The notes beneath the pieces are model-generated. The model ran no database searches, was not told the origin of the DNA, and saw only the letters and a program-made list of their open reading frames with translations. From positions 1 through 26,200 of the forward strand of contig JAIPMN010002484.1 of assembly GCA_020650975.1 (NCBI GenBank): a stretch of DNA of 26,200 bases, given 5' to 3'. This stretch comes from Apostichopus californicus (lineage: Eukaryota; Echinodermata; Holothuroidea; Aspidochirotida; Stichopodidae). The first letter of the stretch is position 1, and every line of letters begins with the position of its first letter. Below are positions 1 to 9,805 of this stretch, one piece after another. A program made the position numbers and the translations under genes.

Positions 1-85
1 GGGGGACCCCTCCCCTTAGACCCCTCCCCCATGTCCGCGTACAGACAGTCCCGCCTACTTTTCAACTTGACCCACCTACTTCATT
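1..85. repeat. C-rich transposon-like scrap, possibly hAT-related
   Basis: The window opens in a C-rich stretch. Positions 10-32 match positions 19406-19428, near the right end of the hAT element, at 21 of 23 bases (shared core CTCCCCTTAGACC). The following bases do not carry the clear CCTGGCTACG terminus seen at 19463-19472. This is therefore a diverged or differently ended relative, or a chance match in a C-rich context. The left boundary lies outside the window. Confidence 0.35.
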
Positions 86-587
86 TCTTAACAAAAACCC
101 TGTTAAGCATTTGATAACTGTCACCTAATTTCCTCTTTTATGACTGGCCTTTTTCTGTACATCAAAGGAAAGTGACAGATGCCAACAATTTTTAATAGTG
201 CTCATTAAAATCTTTTTTTTTTCTCATATGAAAACCAGTTAAAGTGAGGAGTAATGGACATTCCAAGGGTTTTCTTCCCTCCTTTTTTTTTGTCTTCTTC
301 TTTAGCTTACCTTAAACAATCAATTTACATATTCCACTCTGTAATTCATGCTCAGTATATCAACCAAAGTTGATTTTTTAGGAGACTGCCTTATTTATAT
401 CACTGACCAGTTTGTAAGCATGTCCAGACAATCTGCAAATTATTAAAAGAAGCCTATAACAGCAGTAAATTAGGACTCTAAGCCAGTAATGTTAGTAGAG
501 ACAAAAAGTTTGCATCCCAGGGACGCAAGTGAATGTTCTACACAATATATAGGGCAGATGGCTCAGTGCCCTAGCTTCGCTGTTTCA
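86..587. other. AT-rich non-coding stretch
   Basis: No gene is supported here. It holds T-runs (around 211-222 and 283-291) and, at 510-528, a 19-base near-palindrome TTGCATCCCAGGGACGCAA with one mismatched pair. Its GGGACGC/GCGTCCC core recurs at 1767-1773. The short plus-strand frame over 489-704 is compositionally driven by C-rich DNA and has no recognisable content. Confidence 0.6.
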
Positions 588-690
588 CAGGGGCGGCCCG
601 TCCTGCCTCTCTTTTCGCCCGCCTTGACCTGCCCTTTCAACCGATTTTCACTGCCCAGCCCCTCTTTCAACCGCCCTTGTACTTCCCTGC
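588..690 (+). mobile_element. Possible hAT terminus followed by pyrimidine-rich DNA
   Basis: CAGGGGCGGCCCGTCC at 588-603 has the look of a hAT-superfamily terminal inverted repeat, since such ends typically begin CAGGG. It is followed by about 90 bases of C/T-biased sequence in which CTTTCAACCG occurs twice (634-643 and 664-673). I found no matching inverted terminus or target-site duplication in the window. If it is a transposon end, it is a truncated or solo one. The call rests on general family resemblance. Confidence 0.3.
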
Positions 691-1766
691 ATATCTATCG
701 CTAAATTCCACAGTTCACTACTGCATGTTCATATGCCTGTTCAAACTTCAGAGTTTCAACTATACATGCGCAAATACTCAAAACCTGATCCAACATTTAC
801 CCGATCCTGGGTGCTTTGCAGTGTTTGCAAACAACCAGCTCCACAGAATATTACAGTAGACCTATGTAAATAACTCGTTACGCAATGTCGATTAGAAAAT
901 ATCTTCAATGGATACTTTTGACAATGCATGGAGTACAGTAGTTGACACACAAAATATGCACCCCCCCAAAAAAAAATGAACGAAGCACGTGGTCAAAGGG
1001 ACCGTGAAAAATTTTGCAACGAAGAAACTACTGGGGTATGATCAAATGCACATTTTACATTAATTAGCAACTCTCAATAGGGACAGAACACACAGGCCTA
1101 CTCTGAGATGAAAATCTATTTCAGTATCAGAGATGTTAGCTTCCCTAAAAATTCATAGATTGTCTCAACTCATAACATTTTTTCAAAACAATCATTCAAT
1201 ATTACATGATAGTCTCAGAAACAATTCAAGTGCATCTTCTCACCATGATCACTTGTTGTCGAAACGTAATACTGTATGTGTCAACAAGGCCTAACGTTAT
1301 GATATTCAAGTGCACACATATGATAGCCTATACCACAAACTTTGTTTATCTCTACACAGGGGAAAGTAACAATGCAAGTCATTGTTGTTAAACAACATAC
1401 TTGTGTTCATTGAGCACTAGTTACAGATGCAAGAATGTTTCCAGACAGGGTAGGGACTATTAGCCAATCAAATCACAGGAATTTTGGAAAAGCATTGATT
1501 GTCTATTTTTAGCATGAAAATCTCTGTAATGGAGTGTTGTTGAGCCTGTATCTTGCGGTTGATTGTTATATATTTATTTTCAAACAAATTCGATGATCTG
1601 TAGGATTGGAAGAAATTTTGGTTCTTTTCAGAAGAAGGAATGAAAGATGTTCGTTCAAAAATGTGTTTTGTTTTGTTTTCTATAGACCTAGTTGTGAGTG
1701 TGTACTTGGGGTTTGTTTCTCAAAAAGAAAGCAATTTGAAGATTTTGTGTCCCTGGCCATAACATT
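691..1766. other. Non-coding stretch, nothing recognised
   Basis: AT-rich sequence with a C-run plus A-run at 961-976 and no frame that resembles a protein. Open frames here are about 60 codons and have the composition of random AT-rich DNA. TACAGTA-type heptamers occur near 852, 934 and 1272. Confidence 0.6.
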
Positions 1767-1792
1767 GCGTCCCTGGACGCAGAATCCTGCGT
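1767..1792. repeat. Two overlapping hairpins
   Basis: GCGTCC-CT-GGACGC (1767-1780) forms a 6-bp stem. The overlapping ACGCAG-AATC-CTGCGT (1777-1792) forms another 6-bp stem with a 4-base loop. The shared strand 1777-1780 means only one can form at a time. The GCGTCCC core echoes the near-palindrome at 510-528. It sits just upstream of the 35-bp tandem repeat. Confidence 0.5.
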
Positions 1793-1815
1793 TCGTAACA
1801 ATGCCGATCAGCACT

Positions 1816-1913
1816 AGTACACGCTACACAGACAATACACCCATACGTACAGAACACGCTACACGGGAAATACACCTGTATGTATAGTACACGCTACGCA
1901 GGGAATATAATTT
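1816..1913 (+). repeat. 35-bp tandem repeat, about 2.8 units
   Basis: Three successive units begin with AGWACACGCTAC: 1816-1850, 1851-1885 and a partial third at 1886-1913. Each reads roughly AGTACACGCTACACAGG followed by AATACACC and a TATGTAT/TACGTAC tail. The units differ at several positions, so the array is not recent. It is CpG-richer than its surroundings. An open frame on the plus strand (1606-1887) runs through it, but only because the units lack stops. Confidence 0.75.
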
Positions 1914-3138
1914 GCAGCAAAATGGATAGAAGTGAAAGTTGAAAAGGTTCACAGTCCAATATCATGGCAATGCCTTTTCATATGACTTTGCAACAGTAGA
2001 TTGATACTGTACTAAGTGTTGGGATGTATAAAAATGTTTGTATACAGAACTGCCACTTTATCTAGCACAGAGAAACAAAGAATGAGCCTACCATGCTTAA
2101 TGTGACCACTAAATTTATCCCAGTTTCAAATTAGCTTCTTTTTACTGCACTTTGCATACAGTGCTACAGTAATTTAACTTCCATACTTAATTGATCCATA
2201 ATAGTGAAAATCCACATGTTTGACTGACCTACTATTTAACAAATTAAGTTAATTTTTCCAGATTGCAAGTGTATACAATGAGATCGGGGACGGTATTACA
2301 CATGTTACATATTTCTTCTCACAGCAAAGTTTGCCGGTACATACTGTATCCTCTATGCTCTATGAAAATAATAGATTCAGCTCTGATTCTTATATGCAAA
2401 TTAGGCCAAGTGAGGCATGTCTGCTATGAAAATATTTTACCACATTTATTTAGTATCAATCTTTGGTTTTTTATAACTTACATGTTTTCTCGCAACTTAA
2501 TACTGTGAGCATCTCTTGTTCCAACTATGCAACAAAAAGAGTAACCAAACATGTGTATATATTAGAATAGATGTCCATGCAAAGTTCATGCCAGGGATAT
2601 TTTGTCATAAGCAAACTGGCTAACTTTAGACAATATGTGAACCGTTATGACAATAGCCAACTAATTTAATATCCATCAGCTGCCATAAAAATGAAGAAAG
2701 TGCTCTGGTGGAGTGGTGACCTTTATACAGCTAGACCGTTATGCTATTTAAAAATCCTTATAGAACTTACTGACAGCTCAATAAAACACATACCATTCAC
2801 AGGTAGTACAAGTACCAACTTTCATTTTCACTTGCTTATATTTGTACTATGCATATAAGTGGATTCCTGACTTGCGGTTTCTCTCATCTGCATCAATGGC
2901 AGAATATTCAATGATAAACCGTGTCCGTGGTTTATTACAGAATCAAATCGCAACTTCCAAGTTTGAATGCTCCAATTTGTTTTTCATATTCGTATTTATC
3001 TACTGTATCCACAATGTTTAACAAATACTGTATGTTCAAGCCCACCAAAAAAAAATTTGTTTTTTAAATTGAATTTAAGTTTGATGGACTTTTCTTTATT
3101 TTACTGCATAACCACCTAGTGGCCACCCTCTGAAAATT
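1914..3138. other. Non-coding stretch with a small stem-loop
   Basis: No gene is recognised. The only structure noted is a 7-bp stem ATAAACC/GGTTTAT (2914-2920 with 2929-2935, 8-base loop). TACTGTA/TACAGTA heptamers occur near 2006, 2165, 2343, 3001 and 3027. The T-rich 81-codon frame at 2263-2508 has no family resemblance. Confidence 0.6.
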
Positions 3139-3196
3139 AAAAGAAAAACAAAAAGGGGGGGGGGGAGGGGAGGTGGGGGAGGGGAAAAAGGGAGTT
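3139..3196 (+). repeat. Polypurine tract with G4-forming potential
   Basis: Almost uninterrupted purines. There is an 11-G run at 3155-3165, then GGGG (3167-3170), GG, GGGGG (3175-3179) and GGGG (3181-3184), flanked by A-rich purines. The G-runs separated by single bases satisfy a G-quadruplex pattern on the plus strand. It is the only long G-tract on this strand; all other such tracts in the window are C/T-rich. Confidence 0.7.
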
Positions 3197-5032
3197 AAAA
3201 GACATCAACATTTCCTCCAAACCAGTGACAGTATCCCTTTAAAGAACATCTAGAGAATGATGTCATCCAGGACTGCTTTTTCTTCGAAAGTATTTCAACC
3301 TACTTTCACCGACAATGAATCATGACTTCTAAAATCTCTGAAAACATTAAGAGTTAGGAAATGACTCCAGTGAGCTGCTCCCCCTGCGTGCACGAATCCA
3401 TCTCAAGTACATTCGTAACAAGATATATGCAAACAGCAGGCTAATCAGATACCGGTCATGATTACATTTTTCTCTACAAATATGCCATTTATTTCAACTG
3501 CGAAACTTGTGGACTGTATCAGCAGGGTTCCTAAGCAATCTCTGTGGTTGGTCTTTCCACAAGGGGGCGGGTGTAGATATCCTTCTGCAGCATTGGACAT
3601 GCCCAAGGTGTTGATTGGGTGATTATATCAGCTCTATATGTCAGCTTGAAACCATTCTGATGTAGGCAGGAGGGAAGAGACCATCATGCAACTTCTCCAG
3701 TGTTCATGTGATCAACTGATTTGTTTACACTCAGATTAGCACTGAAATGAAATGATTAACCCTAAGAATGCAACTTAAAGGGGCTGCATGTAGAGACCCA
3801 AACAAAGTTCTACATATGCCAACTTGACCGCAGCATAGCCGACAGCTATTACCAGGCCAGACTAGGGGTGGGGGGCTGGTTCCTGATTTTCAATGCTTTC
3901 AGAGTAATGTTTGTTTCAAATAAGGCAGCCTATCAACTCAAGGAACATTTTAACAGATTACTGCTTACATTGCTACAGTTACTACTTATTGAAGGCAAAT
4001 ATGTGTACCCTTACACTTACATATTAACATGTAAATATATATGTATCATACTTACACATTGAATTCAAAAGAAGTACTCTCATGCTGATTTTGGTTGGTG
4101 TACACAAGACAAAGGAAAACAAAACAACAACAACAACAGCTGAATCTTGTCAAAATTATTGAGTCTGTGACTAATATCTTTACCAGCAAAAGAATTTGCA
4201 ATAATGTTATTACTTTCTCACCAAACGATGAACATTACTGCTTCTAATGAATTTTTGAAGTAACGATAAAAATGTAGACAGTTTATCGGAAATCACAGGC
4301 TTCCACTGGAAATACTCAAAAAGTATGTCAACCACTCTCTGAAAATACCATAAAATTGAAATATGTGAGGAACAATCCAACGTCTTATTGCTTTTATGCT
4401 AAAATACATATTCCTTTTCTTCATCACAAAACTCAAAATATCAATTACTTTTCATAGGGAATGATTTACTGTTGATTCATACAAGACTAATTGAAAAGCA
4501 AAAATTTTTATATTTCTTTTAGTTACCTTTATTTTGGCAATTTGATTTATAGCTTGATATTTCGTACAGGATAGAGTTTTGGATCATCTGATATTTATGG
4601 TAAAGGAATATTCGTCTTTCTTGAAATGCAGGTGCAGTTTACAGGTTTGATAAACTTTCATGAAATACTGTACAATCCAACAAGAAGGTGTATAGTCTGC
4701 ATGGTTCCATCATCTAGCAAGCTTACATAGAGACTGTTGATGATATGCTAATTAAGGTAACGTACACCCTACTTTGTGTATCACATCTCCTCAGCAGAAT
4801 GGAAAACAAGAGGATTAAACCTCGATCCACTTCTAGAATCAGCTAATTTCATTCTCGTGCAGAATATTGGTAATAGCATGTTACGCCTGTGAACGAATGT
4901 TTCCCATTAAGCCGGTTACTGAGGTACTGTAGATGTGAAAGTGCATATGTTGGTTGCAGACAGGTAAGCATGGCAAGAGTGACTTGTAATATTTTTTGAC
5001 ACATTTTTGGTATGCAATATTCAATTGAATTA
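3197..5032. other. Non-coding stretch, nothing firmly recognised
   Basis: No gene is supported. A minus-strand frame through about 3465-3640 is open for 50-odd codons but has no flanking splice signals or recognisable motif. A short (AAC)n run lies at 4123-4138. The rest is AT-rich sequence without repeats I can see. Confidence 0.55.
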
Positions 5033-5083
5033 CCACTCCCCTCTCCACCCCCTAAGCTCTCCACACCCCCCTCCCCCTCCTGT
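5033..5083 (+). repeat. Polypyrimidine tract
   Basis: C/T-rich sequence with C4-C6 runs, mostly uninterrupted by purines. It could adopt triplex or i-motif structures, or G4 on the minus strand. It is one of six such tracts on this strand (others near 5310, 9462, 17790, 20876 and 25901). Confidence 0.6.
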
Positions 5084-5309
5084 ACCTTTGTTTCCCATTT
5101 ACATTAACAGTTTGAATACATCATTACTATTTCTTTTAAATAGAAAGTAACCAAATGAGGACACAAATTTAAGCCAGACACATAATGATAGAGTTCATGT
5201 TATCATTATTATATTATCACAACCCTACATTGGTGGATCTACATGACCTAGAATGAGGTTCATCAAAAGCTTTACGAATTAATTTCATAATTTTTACAAA
5301 GTTGTCAAT

Positions 5310-5372
5310 TCTCCAATCTCCCTTCCCCCCTCCCACCTCCAAAAAAAATATATTAATCAATCAATCAATCAA
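5310..5372 (+). repeat. Pyrimidine tract followed by A-run and (AATC)n
   Basis: CTCCCTTCCCCCCTCCCACC-type sequence (about 5316-5340) runs into eight or nine As. A short AATC microsatellite of about 4.5 units follows at 5355-5372. This is simple-sequence DNA with no sign of a mobile-element boundary. Confidence 0.65.
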
Positions 5373-5485
5373 AAAAGAGTTGTTTTTTTTAACTCCCTAA
5401 GATTAATCCACATAAATTATGAAGTTTAAACATCTGATATACCTGAGTTACCCAGCTTACAGGTCAATCTGTTTGTTACATATCT

Positions 5486-5536
5486 AACATACATACGTAC
5501 ATACAAACATACACACAAACATACACACCACCACCA
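5486..5536 (+). repeat. Impure (ACAT)n/(ACAC)n microsatellite
   Basis: Interspersed ACAT, ACGT, ACAA and ACAC tetramers ending in a short CCACCACCAC run. It is degenerate and therefore probably old. Confidence 0.7.
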
Positions 5537-6098
5537 CTGCATGGATTCCTTCTGCCTTCAGCCAGAAATCAATTTTCAAACCTGTGCATGGATGCATGTA
5601 CCCCTTGCAGTACATTATTATATTTCTCTTAACCGATATTAATTCCAATTTGTTTTGATATTTCTACACAACACTGATGTTTAATGTGGTATCTAATGTT
5701 AGGATTGTTAATGTGGTATTTCATACACTACTGCAAAGTTAAATTCAACATTTTCCTCACAGGACCAAGAACTTTGAAGGTATACCATCATGATACATCC
5801 ACTGCAGATTGCAACCATAGCACTGGCCTGACAAATCTTCAGAAGTAGGTCATCCCAAATTGTAAAAAACTGCTGAAAGTCTTCCAAAGATCTGTAGAAT
5901 CCCAAATGCTAGCCTGTTAAAACATGCTAAACTTCCTTTACGACATGAGTTACATTTCTCGTTTGATGTTTTGATGTTTCAGTGAAGAAAATTAAGAACA
6001 ATACTTTGAAGGTGGCAGTATTTACAAACTGTCATAGTTCGACCATCACTGACCTAGTTTGTTCTTTTAATATACAAGGCTCAATAATACTTCACTTT
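5537..6098. other. Non-coding stretch, nothing recognised
   Basis: AT-rich sequence with no coding, repeat or RNA signature that I can support. The 65-codon minus frame at 5708-5905 reads as random sequence. Confidence 0.55.
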
Positions 6099-6480
6099 CC
6101 AATTTTCTTCTTTAAAATCTTAAAAAGCATTTCAAATGAGATCTAGTAAAAATTTAAAATATTGAAATTTAGCATTAGTAGGACTTTGTTGGTTTTAGTG
6201 TGGTACAAAATTTGAAAATCAAACAAACTTACTTCCTTCTTTTTTGTGCAAAATATTTGGCTGATGTAGTACACTGACAGTAGGTCATCCAATTTTCTTC
6301 ATTAACATCATTAAAAGCATTTCAAATAAAATCTAGTAAAAATTTACAATACTTACATTTAGCATTAGTAGGACTTTGCTGGTTTCAGTCTGGATCAAAA
6401 TTTAAAATTAAAGGAACTATTTCCTTCTTTTTATTTTTGCAAAATATTTGGCTGATGTAGTACAGCGACAGTAGGTCATC
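6099..6480 (+). repeat. Tandem duplication, two 190-bp copies
   Basis: Copy 1 (6099-6288) and copy 2 (6289-6480) are directly adjacent. Both start CCAATTTTCTTC and end GACAGTAGGTCATC. Shared blocks include AAAGCATTTCAAAT, TCTAGTAAAAATTTA, TTTAGCATTAGTAGGACTTT and AAAATATTTGGCTGATGTAG. Identity by eye is about five in six, with small indels, so the duplication is old. There is no coding content or inverted termini. An unequal-exchange or slippage duplication is the simplest reading. Confidence 0.9.
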
Positions 6481-7087
6481 GACAGTTTGAAAATTCTAGT
6501 TTAACGACCTTGAATGACTTTGTACCGGTCCATCTCAAATTTCAGAACACTATCTCATGGATCATTAAGAGTGATTATTACTGTAAATGCCTATTTTTAA
6601 ATCCCAAATTTAAATAGTTTGACAGCAACAACCTTGAGTGACCCCAACCAGAATACAGTAGAATAAAAACTGAAGCAGTGAACATGCCAGCATAACTTCA
6701 AACTTTCCAATCTTCGAGAGGGTACTCATTTTAACGAATCACTTTTGATAGCAAATATCTTATCACCTCATTCCTTCCATATTTCCATATTTTCACTTGA
6801 TAAAACCAATTTCATGTTTGGTTGCCCCACAATCTATTACATTTAATTTATTCCAATTGACAACAACACTTTTTTTTTTATGTTCCACAAAAAGGAAAGA
6901 GTGGTTGGCCTCACAAAAACATACGGCAGGTTTTGCCTTGGCTTTTTGAACAGCAGGACTTTGAACTCAAAGACTCCTGCCCTGAGGCAGGACTCTACGG
7001 TAGAGACAACCTGCAAATATTCCTATGAGTCCTTTAAATAGAAAGTTTGATGATATGCCCAACATTTATTCAACTAGTATCACTTAC
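6481..7087. other. Non-coding stretch upstream (plus sense) of a candidate exon
   Basis: AT-rich sequence with a T-run at 6870-6879. A local inverted repeat around AGTCCTGCC/GGCAGGACT sits near 6980-6993. Nothing else is recognised. Confidence 0.5.
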
Positions 7088-7174
7088 TGGAGGCGACCAT
7101 GGGAAGCTTTTCAGAGCCGATGAGCGATAGTCGTTTCCTCCTCGAGTGTGCGTCCTGAACTTCACCTTGGCTGT
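7088..7174 (-). CDS. Candidate internal exon (87 nt), unidentified product
   Basis: Read on the minus strand, 87 nt are bounded by an acceptor-like ...CCAACCTTTAG (ending at 7175) and a donor-like GTAAGTG (starting at 7087). Two frames are open throughout. The one beginning after two bases gives SQGEVQDAHSRRKRLSLIGS and then EKLPMVAS; it includes a basic RRKRLS stretch typical of kinase-target linkers. The phase-0 frame reads TAKVKFRTHTRGGNDY and onward. The block is CpG-richer than its flanks. The length is a multiple of three, so skipping it would preserve frame. The intron side of the donor is a perfect six-base match, but the exon side (CCA) and the pyrimidine tract are weak. I do not recognise the protein. 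A chance splice pair remains quite possible. Confidence 0.25.
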
Positions 7175-7368
7175 CTAAAGGTTGGTTTAATTACCTCCAG
7201 TGTCAAGGTCTTTCACCTACAAATGCATGGAATCAATGAGAAAGGGAGAAAAGTGAAATGTAGACAGGCCAATTAACACGGAACCTGTTCAAGAATCTAT
7301 CCATGTTTCACAAAGCACGCATGCATCTCTCTATCTCAAGAATAGAGATTTTTGTCACTGATTCAAAG

Positions 7369-7524
7369 TCAGTCATGGAAGAAGCTGTATAAACATTCAT
7401 GAGGGAGTGGGAGAGACTTTATGTGGAGCTTAGGGCACACAAACTCAAAGGACTCTCTAGCGGTGACTTTGCAATCGTCCTCATCAACGTCGTCGTCGGA
7501 GAAATCGTCGCCGTGGCAATGCAT
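7369..7524 (-). CDS. Speculative small acidic ORF (51 codons)
   Basis: A minus-strand frame starts at ATG (7522-7524), with an Asp-rich start MHCHGDDFSDDDVDEDDCKV, and stops at 7369-7371. It is open upstream as far as about 7582, so it could be part of a longer exon. The acidic run comes from an imperfect GAC/GAT repeat (about 7472-7516), which alone would create an open frame. No convincing splice sites frame it and the protein is not recognised. It is CpG-rich relative to the neighbourhood. More likely a trinucleotide-repeat patch than a gene. Confidence 0.12.
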   Translation of the reverse strand: MHCHGDDFSDDDVDEDDCKVTARESFEFVCPKLHIKSLPLPHECLYSFFHD

Positions 7525-8520
7525 TCTCACGAACCAAAGAGATGTAATTAGGGAGGACCGGTACCCTTGAGGGAGGTGTGCTTAAATGCATATATATACC
7601 GAAATGGCCCTGAGAGTCTGCTTATAAAAACACGAGAGGAACAAACGTCAGAGTTTGGATCCAGTTCCTAAGACATTTCATGAAATGTTAAGGATATAAC
7701 AGAGAAAAAAAAGATGAGAAAATATAATAATAGACGTTACAAGCATCGCACACTGAAGGATATTAAGATCTGAGCAAGAGAGGAGCATTTAGCAGTAACT
7801 GCATTTATAATAAAGTATGTTTTATTTCAATTCTCATATTTTTGGAATGGGAGAAGAGAGAGCTTTCTGCAAGATAGGAAAATTATTCTACCATGCAGAC
7901 AAAGAAACTCCTGGCATACTTGGCAATCAACATATAGAAGAATTAATTTTATTTCAGATAATTGTTCAAATTAAGATTTTAATCGATTCCCAGAATATTA
8001 ACTTGAAAGTCACTTAGGCAGGTTTGGTTGTTCGGTTGAGTTTCATGTATGTGTGTGTGTGTACATTAATACTAAGAGTGGAATCTTGGAGTACTGTTGA
8101 CAGTACTTAACAGCACCAGTTTTCAAAACAGCAATTTACAATAATCACAAAGTGTCTCCAGATACTGTCAATTTTCATGATGTAGACGTTTCACACAGAA
8201 ATGGATAAGTTGGCTAGATAACAAACTGAATATATCATAACCTAAAATCAAAATAATGATACCTCAACTCTCCAAATATTAAATACGTAATTAATACAAA
8301 TACTAACCCAGTCATGATGGTCTCTAATTTAAAATAGTTACTGAGCAAATCAATTTCATTCACATAATTGTACAATTTCTTACAGGTTTTAATATTTTGT
8401 TTAATCATCCAAACCAGTAATTTTTTTAAATCCATGTATCATACTGTGTACCCATTCTCCAATACTCACTCTCCAAATAGAAATAGTGTATTACATATTT
8501 TGAAGTAATAACTTACGAGC
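7525..8520. other. Non-coding stretch with TG repeat and palindrome
   Basis: Contains a short (TG)n run at 8047-8062 and, at 8090-8107, the palindrome AGTACTGT-TG-ACAGTACT (8-bp perfect arms). The remainder is AT-rich with no recognisable gene. Confidence 0.6.
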
Positions 8521-8580
8521 AAAAAAAAAGAAAAAAGACCGACTCTGCAAATAACCAGGTTTTTTCTTCTTTTTTTTTCT
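8521..8580. repeat. A-tract/T-tract inverted repeat
   Basis: An A9-G-A6-G-ACC block (8521-8540) is followed after about 18 bases by an AGG-T6-CTTC-T9-type block (8557-8580), which is nearly its reverse complement. It could extrude as a long weak stem-loop. Alternatively, two independent homopolymer tracts fall close together by chance. Confidence 0.55.
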
Positions 8581-8966
8581 TAAATTAAATGGCTTTCATA
8601 GGATCCTCTTGCAAACTTTATCCTTTAAACTTCTGCTAGCCTGCTGCTGCTAGTTTGATTAACTTCCACGATAGAGAGATGCAATCACATTTTTCATCTA
8701 TCGCTTTGAAGAAATTCTCCAGAAACCTGAACCGAGAAAGGAAAATTCATCAAGTTCGGAGGCACTCGATATACTCATGAGAGGATTTTAGAAACATTTG
8801 CAGTAGAAATATGATACAAGGAAATGAAATTCTGTCGACTGCCTTATCAAGGAAAAAAACAAGACTCTTTCCAAACATTGCAAAGAGAACTTGTGTCTGC
8901 TGTGGACGTGAACGTCTAATCAATAATCACGCAAAGTAATCTGAAAGGAAGATTTGAAATGTTAGT
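8581..8966. other. Non-coding stretch, nothing firmly recognised
   Basis: Slightly less AT-rich than its surroundings, with a CTGCTGCTG run near 8641. No frame or splice pair is strong enough to call. Confidence 0.5.
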
Positions 8967-9071
8967 ATGGGGAAGGACATCCGATCCTTCGTCGCCATCG
9001 ACGACGACGACGACATACAACAAGTGTTTGAACAAATAAAAGGAGAAGAGAGGGGAACCAGATTGGTGTGA
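8967..9071 (+). other. (GAC)n patch within a 34-codon open frame
   Basis: Plus-strand ATG (8967) to TGA (9069-9071), starting MGKDIRSFVAIDDDDDIQQV. The Asp run is written by an (ACG/GAC)n microsatellite at about 8997-9015. The frame is too short to call a gene, and no good donor or acceptor surrounds it. Together with the GTC-rich patch at 7472-7516 it makes two inverted trinucleotide tracts 1.5 kb apart, both next to TCGTCGCC. Confidence 0.25.
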
Positions 9072-9770
9072 AAAGAAGGTTCACTGTCCGGGAAATCAGA
9101 CAAAAATAAATATAATGGCTAACCTTAAAAAAAAAAAAAAGAAGGAAATTTAATACATTCACTGACATCATGGTGGTGGTAAAGGACTCACATTAATGTA
9201 TGATAAAATGATGCAAGATCTTCATCCTAGATGGACTTTCAATGACCAACACGTATTCAAACAAGACGCTAACTATTTATGCAGTTTTTCCTAAAGTTGC
9301 CTTGTATCTGAACTGTGTTGTCCAAAGGAAAAATCGATTTTTCTTATTATATATGCATATACTAAGACATGAGAAGAAGGTAGAAAAAAATAACTGTTTT
9401 CCACCTGTTTTGTAGCAACCTGTACTGTAGAGTGATACTGATGCAGTTGTTCAAACACCCGCCCCCCCACCCCTTCCCCCAAAGTTGCACTGTACACAAC
9501 AAGAGTATGAACCTTTGCCTTCGATTCTGATGCAATCAAATAAATCTGTAGATGATAAGTTTTTCAACTGTTGATACTTGTGGTACAGTAGTGGTACATT
9601 ATCACATTTTACATTCAAACATCTGTCAAAAAAAAAAAAAAAGCTAATACTTGTGGGTACATACATATCACTTCTTTCATCAGAACAGTATTTTTCATGT
9701 AATGTTGTAAACTCCATGCTCCCTAATGACCTTTAACCCTACATTCCTGAATTTTTAGCAAATAGACAGT
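9072..9770. other. Non-coding stretch with A-runs and a C-tract
   Basis: A14 at about 9127-9140 and A15 at about 9628-9642. A C-rich tract ACCCGCCCCCCCACCCCTTC lies at about 9458-9479. The minus-strand frames that cross this tract encode only low-complexity Gly/Phe runs and are not genes. Confidence 0.55.
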
Positions 9771-9805
9771 ATGTACATGAACATGTACATGTACATGTAT
9801 GTACA
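9771..9805 (+). repeat. (ACATGT)n microsatellite
   Basis: ATGTACATG units repeat about five times with one interruption. The unit is self-complementary, so the tract can form a cruciform or slipped hairpins. Confidence 0.75.

Noticed and set aside
3750..3785. piggyBac-like TTAACCCTAAGAATGC terminus
   Set aside because: No inverted partner ending in GGGTTAA within a sensible distance. The nearest is about 14 kb away.
8962..9171. 69-codon minus frame ending in an Arg-rich run
   Set aside because: The Arg run is the (GAC)n microsatellite read on the other strand, and the Phe run is an A-tract.
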